A DNA stretch of 64,000 bases from Stappia sp. 28M-7. Its GTDB lineage: Bacteria > Pseudomonadota > Alphaproteobacteria > Rhizobiales > Stappiaceae. Position numbers and translations under genes: made by a program. Where the stretch lies: the NCBI RefSeq assembly GCF_014252955.1, contig NZ_JACMIA010000001.1:558001-622000 (forward strand). Reading direction: 5' to 3'. Position 1 is the stretch's first letter. Every line of letters begins with the position of its first letter. Of this stretch, positions 17,844 through 26,767 are shown in pieces. The notes below the pieces were generated by a model that saw only the letters and a list, made by a program, of their open reading frames with translations, searched no databases and had not been told where the DNA came from.

Positions 17844-19166
17844 ATGCTGGCGCAGGAACTGATCCGCAAGAAGCGCGACGGCGGCACGCTCGCCCCGGAA
17901 GAGATCGCCTTCTTCGTCAAGGGGCTGACCGACGACAGCGTGTCGGAAGGCCAGGTTGCGGCGCTCGCCATGGCCGTCTTCTTCCGCGGGTTGTCGCTGG
18001 ACGAGCGCGTGGCGCTGACACTTGCGATGCGCGACAGCGGCACGGTGCTCGATTGGTCCGACATCGACGCACCGATCATCGACAAGCACTCGACCGGCGG
18101 TGTCGGCGACAACGTCTCCCTGATGCTGGCGCCGGCGCTTGCCGCCTGCGGGGCGGCGGTGCCGATGATCTCCGGCCGCGGCCTCGGTCACACCGGCGGC
18201 ACGCTCGACAAGTTCGACGCCATCCCCGGTTACAAGACGCAGCCCGACAATGCACTGTTCCGCAAGGTGGTGCGCGAGGTCGGCTGCGCCGTGATCGGCC
18301 AGACGCCGGATCTGGCCCCGGCCGACAAGCGCTTCTACGGCATTCGCGATGTGACGGGGACGGTCGAGAGCCTCGACCTCATCACCGCCTCGATCCTGTC
18401 GAAGAAGCTCGCCGCCGGCCTGCAGGGCCTCGTTCTCGACGTGAAGTGGGGGACGGGAGCGTTCATGGCGACGTTCGACGAGGCGAAGGCACTGGCCGAA
18501 AGCCTGGTGACCGTCGCCAATGGCGCCGGCTGCCGCACCAGCGCGCTACTCACCGACATGAACGAGCCGCTGGCCTCGGCTGCCGGCAATGCGGTCGAGA
18601 TGCGCAATGCCGTCGACTTCCTGACCGGCCGCGCGATCGACAACCGACTGTTCGACGTCACGGTGGCGCTTGGTGCCGAAGCCCTCGTTCTCGGCGGTCT
18701 TTGCGCCGATGCCGGGGAGGGCGCCGAGAAGATGCGCGAGGCCTTCGCCAGCGGCGCGGCGGCCGAGCGCTTCGCCAAGATGGTTTCGGCCCTCGGCGGC
18801 CCGGCGGACTTCGTGGAAAAGGCAGAAGCCTATCTGGCTGCAGCGCCCGTGGAACTGCCGGTCTATCCGCAGGAGCCCGGTACCGTCGTCGCAGTGGACA
18901 CGCGCGCCATCGGCGTTGCCGTCGTCGAGCTGGGAGGTGGGCGGCGCCGGGCCAGCGACGTGATCGATCCGGCGGTGGGTCTGGTGCATCTGGCCGGCAT
19001 CGGGCATTCCGCCGACAGCGATGCGCCGCTTGCCATCGTCCATGCCGCCGACGAAGCGTCGGCGCGCCGGGCGGCGGAGGCGGTACGCGCGGCCTATCGG
19101 CTCGGCTCGCCGCGCGACGTGGAGGATCGGCCCGTCGTCGTGGAGCGTATCGCGCCGTCCGCTTGA
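17844..19166 (+). CDS. deoA: Thymidine phosphorylase
   Basis: Phosphorolyses thymidine and deoxyuridine to base and 2-deoxyribose-1-phosphate. The 440-residue protein shows the phosphate-site signature KHSTGGVGD near residue 80 and [14 protein letters not shown] near 110, with VKWGTGAFM in the middle domain and the C-terminal pyrimidine-nucleoside phosphorylase domain. It starts 4 bp after deoC. Because uridine often competes for the same enzyme family, a wider pyrimidine range is possible, but the length and motifs favour DeoA. Confidence 0.94.
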   Translation: MLAQELIRKKRDGGTLAPEEIAFFVKGLTDDSVSEGQVAALAMAVFFRGLSLDERVALTLAMRDSGTVLDWSDIDAPIIDKHSTGGVGDNVSLMLAPALAACGAAVPMISGRGLGHTGGTLDKFDAIPGYKTQPDNALFRKVVREVGCAVIGQTPDLAPADKRFYGIRDVTGTVESLDLITASILSKKLAAGLQGLVLDVKWGTGAFMATFDEAKALAESLVTVANGAGCRTSALLTDMNEPLASAAGNAVEMRNAVDFLTGRAIDNRLFDVTVALGAEALVLGGLCADAGEGAEKMREAFASGAAAERFAKMVSALGGPADFVEKAEAYLAAAPVELPVYPQEPGTVVAVDTRAIGVAVVELGGGRRRASDVIDPAVGLVHLAGIGHSADSDAPLAIVHAADEASARRAAEAVRAAYRLGSPRDVEDRPVVVERIAPSA

Positions 19167-19250
19167 CGGCGGCCCGGATCGGGAACCGGGTTTTCGGAAC
19201 TGCAATGGGGCGGGGCACAACCGCCCGGCAACGACAAACGGGGAAACCTC

Positions 19251-20471
19251 ATGGCACGCGCGATCCTGTGCGTCTTGGACAGTTTCGGTATCGGCGGAGC
19301 GCCGGATGCTGCCCGCTTCGGCGACGAGGGGGGCGATACGCTCGGTCACATCGCGAGCGCCTGCATGCGTGGGCAAGGCGACCGCGAGGGCCTGCGCTCC
19401 GGTCCGCTGTCCCTGCCCAACATGACGGCGCTCGGCCTCGCCCGTGCGGCGCAACTGGCTACCGGCAAGGTGCCGGAGGGCATGGACGGCTCCGTCGAGC
19501 CGGTCGGCATCTTCGGCGCCGCGAGCGAGACCTCGCGCGGCAAGGACACGCCGTCCGGCCATTGGGAAATCGCCGGTGTGCCGGTCGCCTTCGACTGGGG
19601 CTATTTCCCGGATACGGTTCCGACCTTTCCGGCCGAACTGACCCAGGCGATCATCCGCGAGGGCGGGGTGCCGGGCATCCTGGGCGATACCCACGCCTCC
19701 GGCACGGTGATCATCGCCGAACTCGGCGAGGAGCATGTGCGCACCGGCAAGCCGATCTGCTACACCAGCGCCGACTCCGTCTTCCAGATCGCCGCGCACG
19801 AGGAACATTTCGGCCTTGAGCGGCTGTATCGTCTTTGCGAGACGGTGCGCCGTCTGGTCGATCCCTACAATATCGGCCGGGTGATCGCGCGGCCCTTCAT
19901 CGGCGATGCCGCCTCCGGCTTCGAGCGCACAGCAAACCGGCGGGACTATTCGGTGCTGCCGCCGGAGCCGACCTTGCTCGACCGTGCGGTCGCGGAAGGA
20001 CGCCGGACGCTGACCGTCGGCAAGATCTCCGACATCTTCGCCCATCAAGGCGTGTCGGAAGTTCTCAAGGCGGCCGGCAACGACGCGTTGTTCGATCGCA
20101 CGCTGGAGGCGATGGACAAGGCCGTCGACGGCGATCTCGTCTTCGCCAACTACATCGACTTCGACAGTCTTTACGGCCACCGGCGCGACGTGCCGGGCTA
20201 TGCGGCAGCGCTGGAGGCGCTGGACCGCAGGCTGCCGGAACTGCTGGAGCGGCTGCGGCCGGATGACCTGCTGATCCTGACCGCCGATCACGGCTGCGAT
20301 CCGACGTGGCGCGGCACGGACCACACCCGCGAGCGGGTGCCGGTGATCGGCCTCGTCAAGGGGGGCGAGCCGAAGGAAATCGGCGTTCGTGACACATTCG
20401 CCGATATCGGCGAGAGCATTGCGGCACATCTGGGCATCGCGCCCGGAAACCACGGGACGTCCTTCCTCTGA
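19251..20471 (+). CDS. deoB: Phosphopentomutase
   Basis: Interconverts (deoxy)ribose-1-phosphate and -5-phosphate, linking the phosphorylases to DeoC and the pentose phosphate pathway. The 406-residue protein is an alkaline-phosphatase-superfamily enzyme: the metal site begins with [12 protein letters not shown] near residue 9, the phospho-accepting Thr lies in [11 protein letters not shown], and [16 protein letters not shown] gives the second metal-ligand cluster. It starts 84 bp after deoA behind GGGGAAACC. That spacing leaves room for an internal promoter, but I see no clear one. Confidence 0.95.
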   Translation: MARAILCVLDSFGIGGAPDAARFGDEGGDTLGHIASACMRGQGDREGLRSGPLSLPNMTALGLARAAQLATGKVPEGMDGSVEPVGIFGAASETSRGKDTPSGHWEIAGVPVAFDWGYFPDTVPTFPAELTQAIIREGGVPGILGDTHASGTVIIAELGEEHVRTGKPICYTSADSVFQIAAHEEHFGLERLYRLCETVRRLVDPYNIGRVIARPFIGDAASGFERTANRRDYSVLPPEPTLLDRAVAEGRRTLTVGKISDIFAHQGVSEVLKAAGNDALFDRTLEAMDKAVDGDLVFANYIDFDSLYGHRRDVPGYAAALEALDRRLPELLERLRPDDLLILTADHGCDPTWRGTDHTRERVPVIGLVKGGEPKEIGVRDTFADIGESIAAHLGIAPGNHGTSFL

Positions 20472-20538
20472 AGCCCGCCCTCCCGCTAAACTGGAGGGGC
20501 CGACTCGGCATTGCCGATGCCCCGAAATGGAGACGCGC

Positions 20539-21402
20539 ATGACCGCACGGTCCTTTTCCGCACCGAGGGACGGAGTTCTGACCCCGGAGATGCAGGAGGC
20601 CTATGCGCAGGACGGCTTCCTCGTGCTGACCGGCTACAAGTCGGCGGAGGACTGCGATGCGCTGAAGGCCCGCATGTCCGAGCTGATCGACGCCTTCGAT
20701 CCCGAAGAGCATGCCTCGGTCTTCGAGACCGGCGCCCAGAGCCATGCCCGCGACCGTTATTTCCGCGAAAGCGGCGACAAGATCCGCTTCTTCTTCGAGG
20801 AGGAGGCCTTCGACGAGGACGGCCGGCTGCAGCGCGACAAGCATGTGGCGCTGAACAAGGTTGGCCACGCCCTGCATGATCTCGATCCGGTGTTCGAGCG
20901 GTTCTCGCGCGATCCCCGGCTTGCCCGCACGGCCGAGGGTCTTGGTCTTGCCGCGCCGCTGCTGGCCCAGTCCATGTATATCTTCAAGCCGCCGGAGATC
21001 GGCGGCGAGGTCAACTGCCACCAGGATTCCACCTTCCTGCACACGGAGCCTTTGTCCTGCACCGGCTTCTGGTTCGCGTTGGAAGACGCCGACGAAACCA
21101 ATGGCGGCCTGCTCGGCGGTCCGGGCGGGCATCTGGCGCCGCTGCGCCAGCGCTTCCACTATGACGGCGAGGCGCTGGTGATGGAGCCGCTGGACGATAC
21201 GCCGCTGTCCGGCGACGTGCCGCTGGTCGCCCCCAAGGGCACTTTGGTCGTGCTGCACGGTCTGGTTCCGCACCGCTCGGCGCCGAACCGTTCGCCGCGC
21301 TCGCGCCATGCCTATGCTCTGCATCTGGTCGACGGGGCCGCCCGCTGGTCGCCCGACAACTGGCTGGTGCGGGCACCGGAAAACCCGATGCGTGGGTTTT
21401 AA
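20539..21402 (+). CDS. Phytanoyl-CoA dioxygenase family protein (PHYHD1-like)
   Basis: A 287-residue non-haem iron, 2-oxoglutarate-dependent oxygenase. The iron facial triad is visible as H161-x-D163 (in EVNCHQDSTF) and a distal His at about 245 (VPHRSAPN), with Arg at about 256 as the likely 2-oxoglutarate ligand. The segment around GGEV-x-x-HQD-x-x-F-L-x-TEP recalls eukaryotic PHYHD1, whose substrate is unknown. I chose the ATG at 20539 because GGAG lies 6 nt upstream; an ATG 12 nt earlier has no ribosome site. It lies 67 bp after deoB and only 3 bp before add, so it belongs to the nucleoside operon. Its substrate is unknown; a nucleoside or modified base is the contextual guess. Confidence 0.82.
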   Translation: MTARSFSAPRDGVLTPEMQEAYAQDGFLVLTGYKSAEDCDALKARMSELIDAFDPEEHASVFETGAQSHARDRYFRESGDKIRFFFEEEAFDEDGRLQRDKHVALNKVGHALHDLDPVFERFSRDPRLARTAEGLGLAAPLLAQSMYIFKPPEIGGEVNCHQDSTFLHTEPLSCTGFWFALEDADETNGGLLGGPGGHLAPLRQRFHYDGEALVMEPLDDTPLSGDVPLVAPKGTLVVLHGLVPHRSAPNRSPRSRHAYALHLVDGAARWSPDNWLVRAPENPMRGF

Positions 21403-21405
21403 GGC

Positions 21406-22428
21406 ATGCCGGCAAGCGCCAGCACGCAGCCCCTGCTCCCCAAGGCGGAGCTGCATGTGCATGTCGAGGGCGCGGCGACCGCCGATCTCGTGCGGCGCCT
21501 GGCCAAGCGCCACGGTCAGGATATCGAAGGGCTCTTCGACGAGCGCGGCCGCTATCTGTGGAGCGATTTCTCGCAGTTTCTTGCAGCCTATGACCGCGCG
21601 AGCAGGGTCTTCCGCACGCCGGAGGACTATGCGTTGCTGTCCGGTACCTATCTGCGCATGCTGGCGGCGGAAGGGGCGATCTATGCCGAGCTGACGATCT
21701 CGCCGGACCATGCCGCCGGCGCGGGCCTGTCCTATCGCGACTATGTCGCCGGCCTTGCCGAGGGCATCGAGCAGGCTCGTGCCGACATCGGCATCGAGGC
21801 GAGGATGATCGCCATCGGCGTGCGCCATTTCGGGGCCAGTGCGGTCGAGCAGGTGGTGAGGCAGGTCATTGCCGCTCCGCATCCGCTGGTCACCGGTTTC
21901 GGTCTTGCGGGCGATGAGCGCGAGGGCCACGCAGCGAGTTTCGCGCGCGCCTTCCGCATGGCCGGCGAGGCCGGGCTCGGCCTGACCGCCCACGCGGGCG
22001 AGGTCTGCGGCCCGGAAAGCGTGACCGCCGCTCTCGATTTCCTGCGCGTGCGGCGCATCGGCCATGGCGTGCGCGCCGTGGAAGATCGGGCCGTGGTCGA
22101 GCGGATCGCGGAAGAAGGCATCGTGCTTGAAGTCTGCCCCGGCTCCAATCTGGCACTCGGGCTCTATTCCAACCTGCGCTTCCATCCGGTCAACCTGCTG
22201 CGCCGCGCCGGCTGCCGCATCACGCTGAATTCCGACGACCCGCCGTTCTTCGGGACCACGCTGGGACACGAGTATCGCAGCTGCGCCGAGACCTTCGGCT
22301 GGCCGGAGGACGAGCTTCTGGCGATCACGCGCAATGCGATCGCTGCCGCGTTCTGCGACGAGGACACGCGGCGGCGGCTGGTCCTGCGCCTGTCGGACCA
22401 CGTGGGTCTGCGCGGCGGCGGGATCTGA
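21406..22428 (+). CDS. add: Adenosine deaminase
   Basis: Deaminates adenosine and deoxyadenosine to inosine and deoxyinosine, which feed the neighbouring purine nucleoside phosphorylase. The 340-residue TIM-barrel enzyme shows the zinc-binding HVHVEG near residue 18, HAGE with catalytic Glu near 200, RIGHGVRA, and the last ligand pair in NSDDPPFF near 275. The start codon follows the oxygenase stop after 3 bp. Some members of this subfamily prefer adenine or other aminopurines; the nucleoside context favours adenosine. Confidence 0.9.
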   Translation: MPASASTQPLLPKAELHVHVEGAATADLVRRLAKRHGQDIEGLFDERGRYLWSDFSQFLAAYDRASRVFRTPEDYALLSGTYLRMLAAEGAIYAELTISPDHAAGAGLSYRDYVAGLAEGIEQARADIGIEARMIAIGVRHFGASAVEQVVRQVIAAPHPLVTGFGLAGDEREGHAASFARAFRMAGEAGLGLTAHAGEVCGPESVTAALDFLRVRRIGHGVRAVEDRAVVERIAEEGIVLEVCPGSNLALGLYSNLRFHPVNLLRRAGCRITLNSDDPPFFGTTLGHEYRSCAETFGWPEDELLAITRNAIAAAFCDEDTRRRLVLRLSDHVGLRGGGI

Positions 22429-22571
22429 GAAGGGAAGTCGGTGGACGGTACGGATGCGGCGATCTTGCGCCTGTTCCGCTTGCCCGCCGGTTGATCTATG
22501 ACAGGACAGGGAGCCGGTGGGGGCTTTCCGGGGGCGGCGGCCTCCAAACAGAGCGAGCGGAGAGGCGCGAG

Positions 22572-23201
22572 ATGAGCGGAGCAACCGTAATCGATCACCC
22601 GATGGTGCAGCACAAGCTGACGCACATGCGGATGAAGGAGACCTCGACCCAGGGCTTCCGCCGCCTGCTGCGGGAAATCTCGGTACTGCTGACCTATGAG
22701 GTGACCCGCGATCTGCCGATCACCACGGTAGAGATCGAAACCCCGCTGCAGACCATGTCCGCGCCGATCATCGAGGGCAAGAAGCTGGTCTTCGCCTCGG
22801 TCTTGCGCGCCGGCAACGGGTTGCTGGAAGGCATGCTGGAGCTGGTGCCGGCTGCCCGTGTCGCCCATATCGGCCTGTACCGCGACCCCAAGACGCTGCA
22901 GCCGGTCGAATACTATTTCAAGGCGCCGGAAGACCTTGCCGAGCGCCTCGTGGTTGTCGTCGACCCGATGCTGGCAACGGCCAATTCGGCGATTGCCGCC
23001 GTCCAGCGGCTGAAGGAACGCGGCGCCACTCAGCTGCGTTTCCTCTGTCTCCTGGCTGCGCCGGAAGGCATCGAGAAATTCAATGCCGCACATCCGGACG
23101 TGCCGATCTTCACTGCCGCCATCGACGAGCGGCTGAACGAGAAGGGCTACATCGTGCCCGGTCTCGGCGATGCCGGCGACCGCATGTACGGCACCAAGTA
23201 G
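22572..23201 (+). CDS. upp: Uracil phosphoribosyltransferase
   Basis: Salvages uracil released by pyrimidine phosphorylases to UMP with PRPP. The 209-residue protein has the normal length, with the PRPP loop in [13 protein letters not shown] near residue 130 and the uracil-binding C-terminus [14 protein letters not shown] chose the ATG at 22572, preceded by AGAGGCGCGAG; the frame stays open upstream without family similarity. The 143-bp gap after add may carry its own promoter. It completes the route from imported cytidine or uridine to UMP. Confidence 0.95.
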   Translation: MSGATVIDHPMVQHKLTHMRMKETSTQGFRRLLREISVLLTYEVTRDLPITTVEIETPLQTMSAPIIEGKKLVFASVLRAGNGLLEGMLELVPAARVAHIGLYRDPKTLQPVEYYFKAPEDLAERLVVVVDPMLATANSAIAAVQRLKERGATQLRFLCLLAAPEGIEKFNAAHPDVPIFTAAIDERLNEKGYIVPGLGDAGDRMYGTK

Positions 23202-23249
23202 CGCCGCAGTCCGGCGGCGCCGGTGTCTTGAGCTGACGGGAGAAGCGAC

Positions 23250-24014
23250 ATGACAGCGGAGGCGGTCTATCCGGACCTGAAGGGCAGAACCGTATTGGTG
23301 ACCGGCGGGGGCGGCGGCATCGGCGCCGAGATCGTCCGCCAGTTCGCCGCGCAGGGCGCCCGTGTCGGCTTCATCGACGTCGGCGAGGAGGCGTCCCGCC
23401 GTCTCGTTGCGGAACTGGAAGGGGGCGGCGCAGCTGTCCGCTTCGTCCGTGCCGATCTCACCGATGTCGAGGCGACCCGCGCGGCAATCGCCGAGCTGCG
23501 CGAAGCGCTCGGCCCCATCTCCATCCTGGTCAACAATGCGGCCCATGATGAGCGCCACCGGCTGGAAGAGGTAACGCCCGAATACTGGGACAGCCGCATG
23601 GCGGTGAACCTCAAGCACCAGTTCTTCTGCTCCCAGGCGGTGGTGGGCGACATGCGCGCGCTTGGCGGCGGCGCCATCGTCAACATGGGGTCGATTTCCT
23701 GGATGATCGGGCAGGGCGGCATGGCCGGCTACACGGCGGCCAAGTCTGCCGTCGTCGGCTTGACGCGTTCGCTCGCCCGCGATCTTGGTCCGGACAACAT
23801 TCGGGTCAACTGTATCGCGCCGGGGTGGATCATGACCGAGCGCCAGATCGCCCTGTGGCTCGACGAGGCCGGCGAGCGCGAGATCATGGAACGGCAATGC
23901 CTCAAGCGGAAGCTCGTGCCGGCGGATGTGGCCCGGGTTGTGCTGTTCTTCTGCTCGGATGCGGCGGCCGCCTGTACCAACCAGACCTATATCGTCGACG
24001 GCGGCTGGATCTGA
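23250..24014 (+). CDS. Short-chain dehydrogenase/reductase
   Basis: A classical SDR of 254 residues. The nucleotide-binding TGGGGGIG is at about residues 19-26, the NNAA structural motif near 96, and the catalytic Ser and Tyr-x-x-x-Lys in MGSIS and YTAAK near 150-172. An Asp at the end of strand 2 (GFIDVG) suggests preference for NAD+. SDRs of this kind act on sugars such as galactose, xylose or deoxysugars. It lies between upp and a PfkB kinase, so a pentose or deoxypentose freed from nucleosides is a reasonable but unproven substrate. Confidence 0.85.
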   Translation: MTAEAVYPDLKGRTVLVTGGGGGIGAEIVRQFAAQGARVGFIDVGEEASRRLVAELEGGGAAVRFVRADLTDVEATRAAIAELREALGPISILVNNAAHDERHRLEEVTPEYWDSRMAVNLKHQFFCSQAVVGDMRALGGGAIVNMGSISWMIGQGGMAGYTAAKSAVVGLTRSLARDLGPDNIRVNCIAPGWIMTERQIALWLDEAGEREIMERQCLKRKLVPADVARVVLFFCSDAAAACTNQTYIVDGGWI

Positions 24015-24063
24015 GCCCGCCAGAGACGTTGCTATCGTCCGCCAGACCGCAGGAGCAGGCCCC

Positions 24064-24987
24064 GTGATCACCGTATTCGGCTCCATCAACCTGGATCTCG
24101 TCGTCTCCCTGCCGCGCCTTCCCGCGCCGGGCGAAACCGTGGTCGGTCCCGACCACCAGACCTTCGCCGGCGGCAAGGGCGCCAATCAGGCGCTGGCGGC
24201 AGCGCGCGCGGGGGCGCAGGTCCGGATGATCGGCGCGGTCGGCCGCGACGCTCATGCCGAAGCCGCGCTCGCCAATCTCGAGCGCGCCGGGGTCGATCTC
24301 TCTGGCGTCCGCCATCTCGACGGGACCACCGGCATCGCCATGATCGGGGTCGACACGAAGGGCGAGAACCTCATCATGTGCGCCAGCGGCGTCAATGCCC
24401 GCGTCGTCGCGGACTGGCTGGACGGCCGGTTGGCGCGAGGCGATCTGCTGGTTCTCCAGCGCGAGCTGAGCCCGGGGCCGATTGCCGAGGCCATCACCCG
24501 TGCGCGGCTGTGCGGAGCGCGTGTGCTGCTCAATGCAGCTCCCTCCGGCGATGCGGAGCTTGCCCGTCTGGTGCCCGATGTCGATGTCGTCGTCGCCAAT
24601 TCGGTCGAGGCGGCCGAACTCGCCGGTGTGCTCGGCGCGGGCGAGACGCCGGTGCCTGAGGCGCATTGCGCAGCGCTCTCCGGCGAAGAGCGTCTTGCCG
24701 TCGTCACCCTGGGCGCGCGCGGGTTGATCGCGCAAAAGGGCAATACACGCTGGCAGGTTTCGGCGCCTGCCGTCGAAGTGGTCGACACGACCGGTGCGGG
24801 CGATGCCTTCGTCGGTGCTCTTGCCGCAGCCCTCGACCGAGGGGCCGAGATCGGCCGCGCCTTGCTGGAGGGCACGGCCGCCGGGGCTCTGGCTTGTACG
24901 GCGAACGGTGCGCAATCCTCTTCGCCCGAGGCCTCCGCCATTGCAGCGCTTGCCGACACGCTCGTGTGCGAAACGCTGAACGCCTGA
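24064..24987 (+). CDS. PfkB-family carbohydrate kinase (ribokinase-like)
   Basis: A 307-residue kinase with the N-terminal PfkB signature GGKGANQALAAA near residue 40 and the catalytic anion hole DTTGAGDAF near 240, where the Asp is the base. The opening FGSINLDLVV is typical of ribokinases, so (deoxy)ribose is the favoured substrate; a nucleoside kinase role is possible. The GTG at 24064 is chosen because AGGAG lies 8 nt upstream and homologous sequence starts right there; the frame is open back into the SDR gene. It follows the SDR by 49 bp and ends the nucleoside cluster. Confidence 0.87.
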   Translation: MITVFGSINLDLVVSLPRLPAPGETVVGPDHQTFAGGKGANQALAAARAGAQVRMIGAVGRDAHAEAALANLERAGVDLSGVRHLDGTTGIAMIGVDTKGENLIMCASGVNARVVADWLDGRLARGDLLVLQRELSPGPIAEAITRARLCGARVLLNAAPSGDAELARLVPDVDVVVANSVEAAELAGVLGAGETPVPEAHCAALSGEERLAVVTLGARGLIAQKGNTRWQVSAPAVEVVDTTGAGDAFVGALAAALDRGAEIGRALLEGTAAGALACTANGAQSSSPEASAIAALADTLVCETLNA

Positions 24988-25135
24988 GCACCGCCGATCC
25001 ATCGAATTTTATCGTTCCGGGTAGTGAACCGGAAACCGCGTTTGCATGTGCCGCGCGGGCCTTCATCCCTTGCTAAGCGCTGCTGTGGGATCGTTCCCGC
25101 CTGATCTTGACTGGTTAAGGGCAGGGGGAGGAGCC

Positions 25136-25648
25136 ATGGCACGCTATCTGATGATCGCCGTAATCGTCGTTGTTGCCGCGTCTTTCGCGCCCGATCTCCT
25201 GCGCGACTATCTCCAGCAGGCGCCGATCGTGGCGGCGGCTCGCGAGGAGGCGCCCGAGCCTGCGGCAACGACTGGTCCGCGCACACTCGTCCTCAAGGCC
25301 GGACGCAACGGCCATTACGAGGTCAGCGCCCATATCAACGGACGTCCGGTCCATTCCCTGATCGACACCGGCGCGTCGACGCTGGCCCTTCCCTCCGAGG
25401 TCGCGGCCCTGTCCGGCGTTCGCCCGGCCCGTGCCGACTATGTCGTCAAGGTGCGCACGGCCAACGGTATCGCGCTTGCGGCACCCGTCACCTTGCGAGA
25501 GCTGCGCCTGGGAAGCATCCGCCTCAACAATGTCGAGGCGCTGGTCATGCCGGAGGGCGCGCTGGAACTGCCGCTAATCGGCATGTCCGTGCTTGGACGC
25601 CTTGCCAAGGTCGACATCCGCTCCGGCACGATGCGGTTGATACAGTAG
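25136..25648 (+). CDS. Membrane-anchored retropepsin-like aspartic protease
   Basis: A 170-residue protein of the TIGR02281 (clan AA) family. An N-terminal hydrophobic segment (residues 3-20) anchors it in the inner membrane with the domain in the periplasm. The single active-site motif DTGAST starts at D77, so it must dimerise like retropepsins, and LIGMSVLGRL matches the family's C-terminal hydrophobic-Gly pair. The ATG at 25136 is strongly supported by GGGGGAGGAG just before it. Family members are common in alphaproteobacteria but their targets are mostly unknown. Confidence 0.85.
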   Translation: MARYLMIAVIVVVAASFAPDLLRDYLQQAPIVAAAREEAPEPAATTGPRTLVLKAGRNGHYEVSAHINGRPVHSLIDTGASTLALPSEVAALSGVRPARADYVVKVRTANGIALAAPVTLRELRLGSIRLNNVEALVMPEGALELPLIGMSVLGRLAKVDIRSGTMRLIQ

Positions 25649-25741
25649 CCCTTGCGGGTGATTTCGCAGCCCGTCCCGCTATAGTGTCCTCCGCCTGCGC
25701 ATCAGCGCCGGGCCTGCCAGGGATTGCGGGAACCACCTGAA

Positions 25742-26767
25742 ATGAGCGTCAGTCAGTTCGGCCAGCTTGCCGATGGAACGCCGGTCGAGCGCGTCGCCAT
25801 TGCGCGCGGCGGGCTGTCGGTCAGCATCATGACGCTGGGGGCCGCCATCACGGATCTGCGAGTCGGTGGCCGCGGCGTGGTGCTCGGCTTCGACGACCTT
25901 GCCTCCTATCTCGCTCATTCGCCCTATTTTGGCGTGATCGCCGGCCGCCACGCCAACCGCATTGCCGCAGGGCGCTTCCGGCTGGACGGCAGGGACATTG
26001 AGCTCGAGCGCAACGAGGGCGGACGCCACCACCTGCATGGCGGGGCAAAAGGCTTTGCCCGGCGGCTCTGGTCTCTGCGGGAAGCCGGGCCCGACCATGC
26101 GGTGCTGGCGCTGACCTCCGAAGATGGCGATGCGGGCTATCCGGGCCGTGTCGAGGCGAGCGCCCGCTACGAGATCCCGCCTGCCGGCGACCGGCTGCGC
26201 ATCGTGCTGGAGGCGGTAACCGACCAGTCGACGCTGGTGAACCTTGCGACCCACAGCTACTTCAACCTCGACGGCTCGCCGGACATCGGCGGTCACCTGC
26301 TGCAGATCGAGGCCGATGCCTATCTGCCTGTCGACGGCGAGGCGATCCCGACCGGCGAGGTGCGCCCCGTTGCGGGAACGCCGTTCGACTTCCGCCGCCT
26401 GCGCCGGATCGATGGACATGGGGGAGATATCACCCATGACCACAATTTCTGCCTCTCTGCCGTGCCAACCTCCGAACCGCGCCCTGTTGCACGCCTTGTC
26501 GGGAGGGAGAGCGGTATCGCCATGGACGTAGTGACGAGCGAGCCCGGCCTCCAGTTCTACGACGGCTACAAGCTCGCCGTAGCCTGTCCGGGGTTGGAGG
26601 GGCGCATCTACGGGCCGCGTGCGGGTCTCTGCCTGGAGCCGCAACGCTGGCCGGACAGTCCCAATCATCGGCACTTCGCCGGAGCCGTCCTGCGACCGGG
26701 CAAGCTCTACCGGCAGGTGACGGAGTATCGATTTTCTCAGGTCGGGCATGAGGATTTGAAGCCATGA
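25742..26767 (+). CDS. galM: Aldose 1-epimerase (mutarotase)
   Basis: Interconverts alpha and beta anomers of glucose and related hexoses. The 341-residue protein shows GRHANRIAAG near residue 67, HHLHGG near 95, the catalytic His region THSYFNLDG near 170, and the late segments GLQFYDGY and CLEPQRWPD. I start at the ATG at 25742, where the sequence similarity begins, rather than at an in-frame start 18 nt earlier. It overlaps the following deacetylase gene by 4 bp, so the two are co-translated. Confidence 0.92.
   Translation: MSVSQFGQLADGTPVERVAIARGGLSVSIMTLGAAITDLRVGGRGVVLGFDDLASYLAHSPYFGVIAGRHANRIAAGRFRLDGRDIELERNEGGRHHLHGGAKGFARRLWSLREAGPDHAVLALTSEDGDAGYPGRVEASARYEIPPAGDRLRIVLEAVTDQSTLVNLATHSYFNLDGSPDIGGHLLQIEADAYLPVDGEAIPTGEVRPVAGTPFDFRRLRRIDGHGGDITHDHNFCLSAVPTSEPRPVARLVGRESGIAMDVVTSEPGLQFYDGYKLAVACPGLEGRIYGPRAGLCLEPQRWPDSPNHRHFAGAVLRPGKLYRQVTEYRFSQVGHEDLKP

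Noticed and set aside
20478-20517. Hairpins between deoB and the oxygenase gene
   Set aside because: CCCTCC/GGAGGG and TCGGCA-T-TGCCGA stems are present, but no T run follows and the neighbouring genes appear to be one unit, so I do not call a terminator.
18546-20540. A 664-codon leftward frame across deoA and deoB
   Set aside because: No recognisable domain and no ribosome site; both phosphorylase and mutase genes are intact on the opposite strand.
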